The notes: generated from the letters alone by a model not told the origin. A DNA stretch of 64,000 nt from Gammaproteobacteria bacterium (GCA_021773365.1 JAJFKF010000020.1:1-64000); one strand, 5' to 3'. Positions 43,196-52,029 are shown, numbered from the stretch's first letter. Program-made: numbers and translations.

Positions 43196-43786
43196 TTAAA
43201 TCACATCCGAAAGCGATTCGCGCATCAGCGCATAGCCGCGCGCCACGGCGCGCTTGACACTGCGACGGGTGGTACCAAGCCGCTCGGCAATCTGCTCGTA
43301 GGTCAGATCCTCCTGCGCCTGCAGCGCCAGCGCGGCCCGCGCCAGCGGCGGCAGCTGCGCCAGCGCGCTGCTCACCTGGCGACCGCGCGACTCCCGGTCG
43401 GCAAGCTGTTCCGGCCCGGGCTGGGCGGCGGGCTCGTATTCCTGGTGGGCATCGAGGCCGGTCCCTTCCAGCGGCTGCCAGCGCTGCTGGCGCAGTCTGA
43501 AGTCGTGGGCCACATTTGCTGCAACGCGAAATAGATACGCCTGTGGGTTCTTGACCACCTCGGCGCGGTCGAAGCGCAGCAGCCGCAGGTAGACCTCCTG
43601 GCAGACGTCCTTGATATCGCTCTCCACGACGCGGCGTTTAGCGAGGAAACGCTGTAGATCGCCGGCATATTCGCGCGCCCAGCGGGCCAGGCCGGCGGTG
43701 GAGCCGCGGGACGTACTCCCCTTGGGTTCCTTCTGGAAAGAAGCTGTCCCCGGCTGGGATGCGGGGGTGTCGGTCATTTGGGCCAT
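43196..43786 (-). CDS. FecI-type ECF sigma factor, cluster B
   Basis: A 196-aa ECF sigma factor. Region 2 appears in RWAREYAGDLQRFLAKRRVV, IKDVCQEVYLRLLRFDRAEV and NPQAYLFRVAANVAHDFRLR, region 4 in LPPLARAALALQAQEDLTYE then QIAERLGTTRRSVKRAVARG. The ATG at 43786 is only 9 bases after the -10-like box of its own promoter, so the message is leaderless or translation starts at the next in-frame ATG (43777). Autoregulation is likely because the same element precedes the receptor. Confidence 0.9.
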   Translation of the reverse strand: MAQMTDTPASQPGTASFQKEPKGSTSRGSTAGLARWAREYAGDLQRFLAKRRVVESDIKDVCQEVYLRLLRFDRAEVVKNPQAYLFRVAANVAHDFRLRQQRWQPLEGTGLDAHQEYEPAAQPGPEQLADRESRGRQVSSALAQLPPLARAALALQAQEDLTYEQIAERLGTTRRSVKRAVARGYALMRESLSDVI

Positions 43787-43794
43787 ACATGATA

Positions 43795-43821
43795 GACCTG
43801 TGGGGGGGGCAAGGTGGCCCC
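43795..43821 (-). promoter_or_regulatory. Cluster B ECF promoter candidate (sigma gene)
   Basis: GGGGCCACC, 12 bases and CAGGTC on the minus strand, identical in both boxes and in spacing to the element before the cluster B receptor (42082-42108). The spacers differ, so the match is not simply a duplicated segment. Confidence 0.7.
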
Positions 43822-43926
43822 TGCGACATTATTTGGGGCTGGATGGGGGCTGGGGTTTGGGTGACAGCTGTCCCGGTACCGGCGATTCAGCTCACCTGCG
43901 AAGGGGCATGATCGAAATATAGTCCG

Positions 43927-44310
43927 CTAAAGTCCCGGGTAGGCGAATGGGCTGCGTATCGCTGCAGTCACGCGCGCATACAAATGAAATGGGACGTACG
44001 GATTAATAATAAAACTTACGTCTTCTGCTTCCAGTCGCACCGCGAGGTCACGCCATTCCTTCATCGGGAGAATCACACCAAAATGCGGGACGGGTACACC
44101 GTGACCATCCGCGGCGTTAAGAACCTTATCTCCTGCACCTGGCTAGAGGTTCGCAACGATCTTGTGCCCGTAACAATTGAAATCTATCCACGTCTCGTAA
44201 CTGCGCCCTTCCGGAAAGCCAAGAAGCTCGCCATAGAATTTCCTCGCGCCGACAGGATCGTTTACCGGAAACGCAAAATGAAACAATGTGACTGATGGAA
44301 AGTTATTCAT
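43927..44310 (-). pseudogene. VOC-family (glyoxalase-like) protein, broken
   Basis: From an ATG at 44310 the minus strand encodes [40 protein letters not shown] and KIVANL, the first half of a vicinal-oxygen-chelate protein. A TAG at 44143-44145 interrupts it, and the same frame goes on with GVPVPHFGVILPMKEWRDLA and VRLEAEDVSFIINPYVPFH, the second half. The C-terminal metal-site strand is missing after about 43996, where the frame becomes unrelated to a stop at 43927. The gene therefore has both a nonsense codon and a lost end. Confidence 0.8.
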
Positions 44311-44401
44311 TCACTTGACCCATGAAACCTGCATACGGCCCAGCCAGTCGCACAATGCTCCCGGTCCGGGAGACCAGGCAACCGTGCGGTACGGGCCGGC
44401 C

Positions 44402-44775
44402 TTAGCGGCCGAAGCGCCGGGTGAACGAGATCGAATAGCGCCGCAGGCGAGGATCGCCGTCAGTGCTATAGCCGGCGATCGGATTAGTGCTGGCGCTGGC
44501 TAGGATGGGCGGGCTATCGTCAAGCAGATTCTGCACTGAAGCGAGCAGCTCCACGTTGTGCAAAAACTCCCCAGCAAACCCCAACACATCTGCGAAGCGA
44601 TAACGTGCGAACACATCGTGATAGATCTGTGTGGGCGTCCTTTCCGCACCCTGACTGCGCACCAGCGTGTCGCGTATGGACGTAGTGGAGGTATAGACAC
44701 GTGACTCATCGAAGTACTGCATGTTCCAGCCAAGATCCCACTGACCGCGACTGAAACGCAATCGTGGGAGAATGT
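44402..44775 (-). pseudogene. C-terminal fragment of a TonB-dependent receptor
   Basis: About 120 residues of receptor barrel end remain: LRFSRGQWDLGWNMQYFDES, RVYTSTTS, PTQIYHDVFARYRFADVLGF and GDPRLRRYSISFTRRFGR. The text closely follows the C-terminus of the receptor at 46775-50065 (SRGAWDLGWNLQYYDASRVY, PTQTYHDVYGRYRF). It lies downstream of the cluster C sigma/FecR pair, in the usual receptor position, so that pair once had its own downstream receptor. A stop 26 codons upstream shows that nothing more of the gene is left. Confidence 0.85.
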
Positions 44776-45003
44776 CGGCGGTAGGCCGCCGGCGACGCCA
44801 TTAATCAAGTTTCACCGGTCTATCGACTTTCAACCAATGGAGGACGACATGTAAACCCACCTATCCCCTGCGGTCCCCGCCGCTCAACTGACTCTCAGGC
44901 CTGGCGCCGCGCGCGGCGTTGGTGCGGACGTCCGCTATAGCTGAAGATATGTATGCGCTACTTTCTGCCGTTCGCGCAGAAATGAGGTTGTGGTTTTTTC
45001 CGT
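44776..45003. other. Gene-free stretch upstream of the receptor fragment
   Basis: I see no gene and no copy of the cluster C promoter element here. The sequence joins the FecR stop to the receptor fragment and is probably what remains after the deletion that removed most of that receptor. Confidence 0.5.
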
Positions 45004-46041
45004 TTACCGCAGCTGGATGACAATCTCTCCGTGCCGTCGCTGCACCTGCAGCTCAGGTTCTCTGCGTAGCAGTTCGGCAAGCGCTTCAGGATCGTCCGCG
45101 TCGAAGATCCCACGGTAAAAGCGCGTGCCGGGCGGGATACCTGTGATCCGCAGTTGCGTTATGTTATACCGGTTGAACTCAGCCGCGATAGCTTCCAGCG
45201 GGGCGCGCTCGAATTTCAGGCGGCGTTTACTCCAAGCCTCCACGCGTTTCACGTCCGGGTGTGCCGCGCGACGAATGTTGCCATCGAAAGTAACCATGGC
45301 CTGTTCGCCGGCGGCCAGTTCCTGCCAGGCGGTCTTCTCTGCCGAAGGCAGAGGGCCTGAACGGGCCGCGATGCGCACCCGGCCTTCGAGTACTGTGACG
45401 TCTGTCCCCTCGGGGCGGTCATAGACATTAAATTGCGTGCCCACTGCAAGCACGACGGCGGCCCGGGTATGTACGCGGAATGGTCGTGATCGGTCCTGCG
45501 CTACTTTGAATATCGCCTCTCCGCGGCGCAGTTCGACCTTCCTTTCATCCGACGCGAAATCCACCTTGATTTGCGAATCGGTATTGAGTTTGACGATGGA
45601 GGCATCTGCGAGCTGTACCGTGCGTTGTTCGCCGACCTGCGTGGAAAAATCACGGCCTGAGTAATGCTGCCAGCCCAACCAGCCGAGTCCCATCACGGCA
45701 AGTGCGGCGCAGGCGGCAACGGCGAAGGTGCGCCGGCTGCCGCGCTCAAGGCCTGCGCCGTTGTCATCGGAAACAGGAGCGCAGTGCGGCAATCGAGCAA
45801 CGTCGCCGACGGCCTCGCGCAACAGCGCGTCCACATCAGATTGTGAGGCATTGAGCCAAGTTAACTCGTGGTGGAGCCAAGTAGCCTCCAGGAACTCACG
45901 AATATGTACCGGCGACTCCCGGCACCAGGCGGCAAAAGCGGCCGCATCCCGCGACCGGCCGGCCCGCAGAATTTCCAGCCACTGCGCGGCGCGCTGCGCC
46001 TGCAGCCGATCGATGCGTTCGTCCAGCAGCAATGAGGTCAT
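45004..46041 (-). CDS. FecR-family sigma regulator, cluster C
   Basis: A 345-aa membrane regulator with DUF4880-like N-terminus (QRAAQWLEILRAGRSRDAAA), a membrane helix near residues 105-125 (FAVAACAALAVMGLGWLGWQ), the FecR core (VGEQRTVQLADASIVKLNTD, RGEAIFKVAQDRSRPFRVHT, VLAVGTQFNVYDRPEGTDVT) and an STN-like end (APLEAIAAEFNRYNITQLRI). The ATG at 46041 overlaps the sigma stop as ATGA. With its downstream receptor reduced to a fragment, its likely partner is the divergent receptor at 46775. Confidence 0.92.
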   Translation of the reverse strand: MTSLLLDERIDRLQAQRAAQWLEILRAGRSRDAAAFAAWCRESPVHIREFLEATWLHHELTWLNASQSDVDALLREAVGDVARLPHCAPVSDDNGAGLERGSRRTFAVAACAALAVMGLGWLGWQHYSGRDFSTQVGEQRTVQLADASIVKLNTDSQIKVDFASDERKVELRRGEAIFKVAQDRSRPFRVHTRAAVVLAVGTQFNVYDRPEGTDVTVLEGRVRIAARSGPLPSAEKTAWQELAAGEQAMVTFDGNIRRAAHPDVKRVEAWSKRRLKFERAPLEAIAAEFNRYNITQLRITGIPPGTRFYRGIFDADDPEALAELLRREPELQVQRRHGEIVIQLR

Positions 46042-46592
46042 GGCCGCTCTCCTTCCTTTCCCCGTGTCTTCAATAATACTTTCACCCTTGCACAGGCCTC
46101 CGACACATAGTTCGTCACGGTACTTGCCAGCAGGCCAGTACGGCGGGCGATCTCTTCGTGAGTCATGCCCTCGCGCTTGGCCAGCAGCAGCACGGCGCGT
46201 TGCATGGGCGGCAGTCGGGACAATGCATAGCTCAAATCCTGTTCGATGCCCACCTGCTCTGCCAGGTTGTCCGGCGAGGCGTTTTCCGGCGAATCGGCCG
46301 CGAGCTGCATTGCTTCCGAATCGCAGGCGACCAGAGCGCGCTCCTCGCGTTCGTGCCACTCGATAACCAAGTGCGACGCGATGCTGTATAGATAGGCTTG
46401 TGGATTGCGTACCTCTTCTCGCTGCGGCAGCTGCAAGAAGCGCTCGAAAATCTCCTGCGTGAGATCCGGCGCATCTCCCGGACGCCGTACCCGCTGGGCG
46501 ATGTAGCGGTGAAGCGCGGGCGCATACTTGCGAAAGACGCTGCCGACCGGGTGCAGTGTTCGTAGGTGCCGTTTGGACTCGGGGTTGGGCAT
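46038..46592 (-). CDS. FecI-type ECF sigma factor, cluster C
   Basis: A 184-aa ECF sigma factor. Region 2 is seen in FRKYAPALHRYIAQRVRRPG, LTQEIFERFLQLPQREEVRN and PQAYLYSIASHLVIEWHERE, region 4 in LPPMQRAVLLLAKREGMTHE then EIARRTGLLASTVTNYVSEA. An in-frame ATG at 46625 lies 2 bases after the -10-like box of the promoter and would be upstream of the transcript start, so I use the ATG at 46592. Confidence 0.85.
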   Translation of the reverse strand: MPNPESKRHLRTLHPVGSVFRKYAPALHRYIAQRVRRPGDAPDLTQEIFERFLQLPQREEVRNPQAYLYSIASHLVIEWHEREERALVACDSEAMQLAADSPENASPDNLAEQVGIEQDLSYALSRLPPMQRAVLLLAKREGMTHEEIARRTGLLASTVTNYVSEACARVKVLLKTRGKEGERP

Positions 46593-46627
46593 GGGGCTGC
46601 AGCGGCTGGACTGACTCCTGGTCATTA

Positions 46628-46694
46628 GAGGGCCGGCGCTGTCAAAACCTTAGTTTTGTCCAAAATTTCTAAGGTTTCGGCCGCGGCAGCCCTC
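46628..46694. promoter_or_regulatory. Cluster C divergent ECF promoter pair
   Basis: CTAAGGTTT, 11 bases and GCCCTC occur on the minus strand (46653 to 46628, toward the sigma gene) and on the plus strand (46669 to 46694, toward the receptor). The two -35-like boxes face each other across 15 bases containing TTTTG-TC-CAAAA, making a large nested inverted repeat. Identical boxes and spacing on both sides point to one sigma factor reading both. Confidence 0.75.
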
Positions 46695-46774
46695 CCAGAG
46701 GGTACCGCGGGTGAGACTGTGGCAGGCCTGCCCGCTGAACTACCGGCAAAAGCGACTTCAGGGGAGCGGTATTT

Positions 46775-49700
46775 ATGAAAATCAACTTCGCCATTCTGCT
46801 CGCGGCCTTGGCCGTTGCGCTCAGTTCGATGAGCCGCGCGGCGGAATCCTCCACGCAGTATCGCCTCGATATTGCGCCGCAACGGCTGGGCGCAGCACTG
46901 ATGGCTTTCGGCGAGCAAAGCGGCGTACAAATCCTCATGAAGATCCAGAACGAGGCGATCGAGAACGCCGCCACGCCGCGGCTGAGTGGGGATTTCACCG
47001 CGCGAGGCGCGCTGGATCGGCTTCTGGAGAATACCGGGTTGAATTATGAGTTCGTCGATAAACGCACGGTGCGAATTACCGCCGTGTCGGCGGGGGAGCG
47101 GGCGCAGATGCACCGCGCGGCTAACAGCCAGATGCGCCTGGCGGATGCCTCCGCCGCTTCGCAGGGGGTAGCAGTTGCCCGTAGGAAAGATAAGAATTTA
47201 AAACAAACAGATGAAGAGCCGGCTGGCCCTGCGGCCGATTCAAGCTCAGCGGGTATTCCAGAGATTCTGGTCAAGGGCAGCCGCAGCTCCAACACCGACA
47301 TTCGCCGTACCGAGGATGATGTGCAGCCGTACGTGGTGTTCGATGCCGAGGAGATCGGACGATCTATGGCGCCGGACCTGGAAACTTTCTTAAGAACCCG
47401 CCTTCCGATGAATCAGTCGCGCAGCAGCAACGGTCAGAGTGTGACCCTTGTTCTAGGCAATCAAAGCAGCATCGATCTGCGCGGACTGGGCGCCGATCAG
47501 ACCCTGATTCTGGTCAACGGCCGGCGCATGCCGGGCGTGGCGACTAGCGTGGATTTCTACCAGCCGGACATCAACGGCATTCCCATTTCCTCGGTGGAGC
47601 GCATCGAAGTACTGCCGTCCACGGCCGGCGGCATCTACGGCGGAGGGGCCACCGGCGGGGTGGTGAATATCATTTTGAAGCGCGACTACAACGATCTGGA
47701 AGTCACCGCCCGCTACGACGGCACCCTTGCCGGCGGCGGCGCGCAGCGGCGCCTGGACGCCACGGCGGGCTTTTCCCTGGAGGGCGGACGGACCAACATC
47801 ATGCTCACGGCCAGCTACCGTGACGGCAATCCCTTGTATATCGGCGACCGGAACTTCACCGCCCGCGCCCGCGCCTTGCAGGATGAGAACAATCATGTTG
47901 CCTTTCGCACCTCAAGTACCCCGGTGCACGGCTACACCACCAATATCAGGAGCGCCAACGGCAGCAATCTGGTGCTCAAGGACGGGATGCGTTCGCTGAA
48001 CTCACCCATCGCGTCTGTGCCGGTGGGTTATGCGGGGCCCGCCAGTGACAACGGTGCGGCGTTTCTGGGCACGGCCGACCGATACAGCCTGGCGCTGGCC
48101 GACGATGTGGTGGGCAATCAGTACTCGCTGCTGAACGCCCCTTCGGTGCGCTCGCTGCAGCTCAGTGTGCGGCGGGAGTTCACCGATCGCATCGAAGTGT
48201 TCGCCGATGCCGCTCGCTACGACAACCGGTCGGTGCGCATGGGAAGTTCAGGCGTGCAATCTCTGGTCAACGTGATCTTGCCGGCAGGCCCAAACAATCC
48301 ATTCACCCAGGCGGTGAGGCTGTCGGTGCCCTTGGTGGGCTACGAGGGCGACAGAATGCGCACTCCCTCTGCCTCCCTGAGCGAACAGCTCAGCGTAGGT
48401 GTGATCGTGCGCCTGCCGCGGGAGTGGATGGTGCAGGGGGAGTACAGTCTGGGTCGATCGCACTTCACCTATAAATTCCCGGGAACCCTCCTGACCGCGG
48501 ACGGCAGCGCCGCGCTGATCGACGGGCGACTCAATCTGTTAAGAGATGTGAACGCCTACCCGCTGGACTTCTCGGCCTTCTATCCGGGTGAGACTGGCCG
48601 TCGCACCACCGGGGAATTTCTCGGGGAACCGAAGAGCGCCACTCTGCGGGTGTCCGGCCCGTTGCTGCAGCTTCCCGGCGGCCCGGTGCGCCTGGCCGCC
48701 CTGCTGGAGCGCCGCGAGCAGTTTACCGGAGATCGAGTCGTAGCCAGCTACCCGTTGGGCGGGGGCACGCCCACCTCTGTCTACTATCCTGAAATAGGCT
48801 CAAGCACCGACAGCGGGTACGCGGAGCTGAACGCGCCGTTGGTTTCGGCGGCCAATGCGCGGCCGGGGCTGCTGGGCCTGGACTTGCGCGCCTCCTATCG
48901 CTACGACACCACCAAGACCCGTACCCGACCCCTCGGGGCGGGGTCGTCCTTCGTGATCGTTCCTTCGCCCGACGGTCCATTTCCGCAGGTGCCGTTTCAG
49001 ACCAATAGCGTGACGGGTAACCAGTACACGCTGGGCTTTCGCTACACGCCGTTGGAGAACGTGACGCTGCGGATCAGTTATGGCGAAGGGATACTGCCGC
49101 CCGTGCCTTCGCAGCTGGCTGAGGCGGATCTTTCTTCACTGGCCGAACTATTTTTAAGTGACTATCTTGATCCCAAGCGCGGCGGGTTGCCCGTCGACGC
49201 CACAACGGTCGAGCTATATTCGTTCATGGGCAACTTGCTGCTGCGTCCGGAGCACTCTGCCAGCTGGTCCGGCGGGCTGATTTTCACGCCCGCCATTCTG
49301 CCGGGGTTCAGATTGTCGGTGGACTACACCCGCATCGAGAAGACCGACGAGATTGGCTATCTATCCGAACAGCGGCTGCTGGATCTGGAAGATGATTTTC
49401 CGGGCGCCGTTGTGCGCAATGAGCTGACCGCGGCGGACGCGGCGCTGGGCTACACAGGTGGGACGATCCGGGTATTCAGGAGCGGTAACGTGAATATCGC
49501 CCGGAGCCTGATGGAGGCGTTGGATATCCAGGCCGACTACAGCTGGGAGACGCGCCTCGGCTCCTTTGCCGCCAGTGTGATGGCGACCGTGCAGCCGCGC
49601 CTCTCGCAGCAGGCCGTGCCGGACAGCGCGGATCTCAATACGGTGGGCTACAGCGACGGCCCGCTGAAATGGCGGGCCAATGCGGGCCTGCGCTGGAGTC

Positions 49701-50065
49701 GCGGCGCCTGGGACCTGGGGTGGAATCTGCAGTACTACGATGCCTCTCGGGTCTACACCAGCACGACCTCGACAATTGGCCGTAACAGTGCGTTGCTCAA
49801 TGCGGTGCTCAATCAGGGTTCAGAATTGATTCCGACCCAGACCTATCACGATGTGTACGGCCGCTACCGTTTCGAGAACGCGCCCGGCTTCGCCGGCGGT
49901 CTGCTGGAGAACACCGAGTTGCAGATCTCGGTGCAGAATGTGTTCAATACCAGCCCGCCCATCCTGGCTTCTGCTAGCCCCTTCACCTTCGGCGGCTATG
50001 CCACCGAAGGTGATGCCCGCCTGCGGCGCTATTCCGTCGCCTTCACCAAGCGCTTCGGACAGTAG
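46775..50065 (+). CDS. TonB-dependent receptor with STN domain, cluster C
   Basis: A 1096-aa receptor. The signal peptide (FAILLAALAVALSSMSRAAE) is followed by an STN domain (RLDIAPQRLGAALMAFGEQS to about residue 110), a TonB-box-like SAGIPEILVKGSRSSNTDIR, the plug (DLETFLRTRLPMN, SIDLRGLGADQTLILVNGRR, STAGGIYGGGATGGVVNIIL) and a barrel ending RRYSVAFTKRFGQ. It diverges from the cluster C sigma gene and shares its promoter pair. Its high similarity to the receptor fragment at 44402 suggests duplication, with the upstream copy now lost. Confidence 0.92.
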   Translation: MKINFAILLAALAVALSSMSRAAESSTQYRLDIAPQRLGAALMAFGEQSGVQILMKIQNEAIENAATPRLSGDFTARGALDRLLENTGLNYEFVDKRTVRITAVSAGERAQMHRAANSQMRLADASAASQGVAVARRKDKNLKQTDEEPAGPAADSSSAGIPEILVKGSRSSNTDIRRTEDDVQPYVVFDAEEIGRSMAPDLETFLRTRLPMNQSRSSNGQSVTLVLGNQSSIDLRGLGADQTLILVNGRRMPGVATSVDFYQPDINGIPISSVERIEVLPSTAGGIYGGGATGGVVNIILKRDYNDLEVTARYDGTLAGGGAQRRLDATAGFSLEGGRTNIMLTASYRDGNPLYIGDRNFTARARALQDENNHVAFRTSSTPVHGYTTNIRSANGSNLVLKDGMRSLNSPIASVPVGYAGPASDNGAAFLGTADRYSLALADDVVGNQYSLLNAPSVRSLQLSVRREFTDRIEVFADAARYDNRSVRMGSSGVQSLVNVILPAGPNNPFTQAVRLSVPLVGYEGDRMRTPSASLSEQLSVGVIVRLPREWMVQGEYSLGRSHFTYKFPGTLLTADGSAALIDGRLNLLRDVNAYPLDFSAFYPGETGRRTTGEFLGEPKSATLRVSGPLLQLPGGPVRLAALLERREQFTGDRVVASYPLGGGTPTSVYYPEIGSSTDSGYAELNAPLVSAANARPGLLGLDLRASYRYDTTKTRTRPLGAGSSFVIVPSPDGPFPQVPFQTNSVTGNQYTLGFRYTPLENVTLRISYGEGILPPVPSQLAEADLSSLAELFLSDYLDPKRGGLPVDATTVELYSFMGNLLLRPEHSASWSGGLIFTPAILPGFRLSVDYTRIEKTDEIGYLSEQRLLDLEDDFPGAVVRNELTAADAALGYTGGTIRVFRSGNVNIARSLMEALDIQADYSWETRLGSFAASVMATVQPRLSQQAVPDSADLNTVGYSDGPLKWRANAGLRWSRGAWDLGWNLQYYDASRVYTSTTSTIGRNSALLNAVLNQGSELIPTQTYHDVYGRYRFENAPGFAGGLLENTELQISVQNVFNTSPPILASASPFTFGGYATEGDARLRRYSVAFTKRFGQ

Positions 50066-50075
50066 CCCGGATCTC

Positions 50076-50387
50076 TCACCGGGTGGACAGCGCCGCGATC
50101 CGCGTCCGGGCCTGTGCCAGCGTGATCGTGCCGCCGTTCACCTCGGCCACCGCGTGGTTCCCCTCAGCGATCGCCCGTTTGAAATGGACGCGCTTGCCCG
50201 GGTACTCCCTTGCCATCCGCTCGAAGTACTTGATGAAGGCGTCCTTGCCGTCAGCAACCTCAGGGTTGTGCTGAATGTAGACGTCGCCAGCGTACCGCTC
50301 GATGCCCTCGGCCGGCTCACATTGATTGAACATCAGGCCGTAGAACGCACTGACGGCCTTCTTGTTTTGCTCAAGTCGATCGTTCAC
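50076..50387 (-). pseudogene. NTF2/SnoaL-like protein, truncated
   Basis: About 85 residues match a SnoaL/NTF2-like family: NKKAVSAFYGLMFNQCEPAE, GIERYAGDVYIQHNPEVADG and FIKYFERMAREYPGKRVHFK. The family normally continues through a strand pair that closes the cone-shaped fold; here, after IAEGNHAV, the sequence turns into unrelated AEVNGGTITLAQARTRIAAL and stops. A GTG at 50387 has an AGGAG site 8 bases upstream and is a likely start. The missing C-terminal third makes it non-functional or strongly altered. Confidence 0.65.
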
Positions 50388-50424
50388 CGGCGACGCTCCT
50401 GAATGTCCGCCCAACAAAATGTAG

Positions 50425-50463
50425 GCCGCATATATGCGGCAATAAATTTCCGTAGTTCTACGG
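50425..50463. repeat. Two adjacent palindromes
   Basis: GCCGCATATATGCGGC (50425-50440) is a perfect 16-bp palindrome; CCGTAG-TT-CTACGG (50450-50463) follows 9 bases later. They lie between the truncated NTF2-like gene and the thioredoxin-like gene and may be regulator sites. Confidence 0.5.
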
Positions 50464-50642
50464 CATAAGACGGCTGCCAGATCCCTACCATGTTGATTTT
50501 ATTAGAGTCTGCTTGAGGTAGGCCGTCAATAGTAATGCAGGCATATACCGCTCGGATCCCATCACGCATCAAGGATGCGACGTTCCCATTCGCCGTTCGT
50601 GAAACGTCTCTATTCATCCGGATCAATACAGACATCTTCATC

Positions 50643-51557
50643 ATGAGCCTGCCCTCGCTATCGCCAGCCGCACTCCTTGCCACCACCACCCTGACCCTGC
50701 TTGGTACCGCCGCCGTAGCCGAAACCCCCACCCTTGCAATCGGCGATCCCGCCCCCCCCATCGAGGCCATGGCCTGGATCAAGGGCGAGCCGGTGAAAAC
50801 CTACAAACCCGGTCACGTGTACGTCGTGGAATTCTGGGCCACCTGGTGCGGCCCCTGTATCGCCTTCATGCCCCATCTCAGCGAGCTGGCGCGCCGGCAT
50901 GCTGGCAAGCTCACGGTTATCGGCGTGAACGTGATGGAGGCCAGGGGCGGCGATCCGCGCGTGGGGGCGGTGCGCACCTTTGTTGAACGCAAGGGCGCGG
51001 AGATGGACTACACCGTGGCCATGGACGACCCGGCCACCGGCCCGGTGTTCGAGGCCTGGATGAAGGCCGGAGGATCATCCGGGATTCCCACCTCCTTCAT
51101 AGTCGATGGCGCTGGCAGCATGGTGTGGATGGGCCACCCCCTCGGTGAGCGCTTGGCCGACTTCGACCGGGCCTTGGAGCAGGCCCTGGCCGGTAACAGC
51201 GACCTAGCGGCCGCGAGGGCAGTCCAGGCAGAAACAAATACGCAGAACGAGGCCCGGCAGCGCCGGCAAAGGGAACTCAAGCCATTGCGGGACGCGCAGG
51301 CCCGCCAGGACTATCCGACAGTGGTGACCGAGGCGCACAAACTGGCGGCGCTCGATCCGAACCGCTACCGGGCGATGATGTTCTGGGCCGAGCTGGCGGC
51401 TCTGATGGAGATCGACGGGGAGCAGGCGCAGGATCTGGCCAGGCGCCGGGGCGCAGATCCTGTCTTCCGTCGGCAGATCGGTTTAGCCAATGAGAAGGCC
51501 TACTGGGAAAGCGTGAACGAGGCGCTGAAAGGGGGCCGGAATCCTCCCCCACCATAG
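50643..51557 (+). CDS. TlpA-like thioredoxin-fold protein, cluster C
   Basis: A 304-aa exported protein. The signal peptide (SPAALLATTTLTLLGTAAVA) leads into a thioredoxin domain with TYKPGHVYVVEFWATWCGPC (redox CGPC) and the cis-Pro segment SSGIPTSFIVDGAGSMVWMG. A helical C-terminal part of about 120 residues follows (EARQRRQRELKPLRDAQARQ). The domain order is the reverse of the cluster B protein. The start at 50643 is the first Met before a normal signal peptide. It probably serves the cluster C receptor although the truncated gene lies between them. Confidence 0.88.
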   Translation: MSLPSLSPAALLATTTLTLLGTAAVAETPTLAIGDPAPPIEAMAWIKGEPVKTYKPGHVYVVEFWATWCGPCIAFMPHLSELARRHAGKLTVIGVNVMEARGGDPRVGAVRTFVERKGAEMDYTVAMDDPATGPVFEAWMKAGGSSGIPTSFIVDGAGSMVWMGHPLGERLADFDRALEQALAGNSDLAAARAVQAETNTQNEARQRRQRELKPLRDAQARQDYPTVVTEAHKLAALDPNRYRAMMFWAELAALMEIDGEQAQDLARRRGADPVFRRQIGLANEKAYWESVNEALKGGRNPPPP

Positions 51558-51775
51558 GGCCGGCGACAACCAGCCCTCCTGGGCCGATAATCGATGCCGT
51601 GTCGATTCTCCTGCACGCGTTGCGGCAGGACCCAGCTGCGGGTGAAGCTGCGCTGAGCAGATGCACTGAGTCGCCCCGCAAGTTAAGAGTTCGTCAGTCC
51701 GCCCCGTTCCGAAGCGGCGGTCGCAAGCGTCGTGACCAGGACGAGGTTCCCACACTGAAGGATGAGGTATTTCCC

Positions 51776-52029
51776 ATGAGACAGATTGCAATTCTGGCGC
51801 TGGTTCGGGGACAACCCACATACCCTGATGTCTACCCACCGCTCAGGCACCGACTTTGAAGCCGTCGGCCCTGGAGGGCCACTACTTTTTCATGGGCGAC
51901 AACCGGAATAGCAGCCAGGACCGTCGTTTTCCAACAGTCGGCTTCGTACCAGAAAAGAACATCGTAGGTCAGGCTCGGCGAATCTTATTCAGCTGGCACC
52001 TGCCGGGCTTGCGTGGGAGCGGGTTCTAA
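51776..52029 (+). pseudogene. Signal peptidase I (LepB-like) remnant
   Basis: The plus strand from about 51850 encodes [40 protein letters not shown] and SWHLPG, the conserved box E region (MGDNR) and C-terminus of S26 signal peptidases. The catalytic Ser and Lys regions are absent. An ATG at 51776 with a hydrophobic start (MRQIAILALV) may be the original N-terminus in another frame, with the middle deleted. It is not functional. Confidence 0.7.

Noticed and set aside
43984-44295. Plus-strand 103-codon frame
   Set aside because: The minus strand of the same bases clearly encodes a broken VOC-family protein; the plus frame has no recognisable feature.
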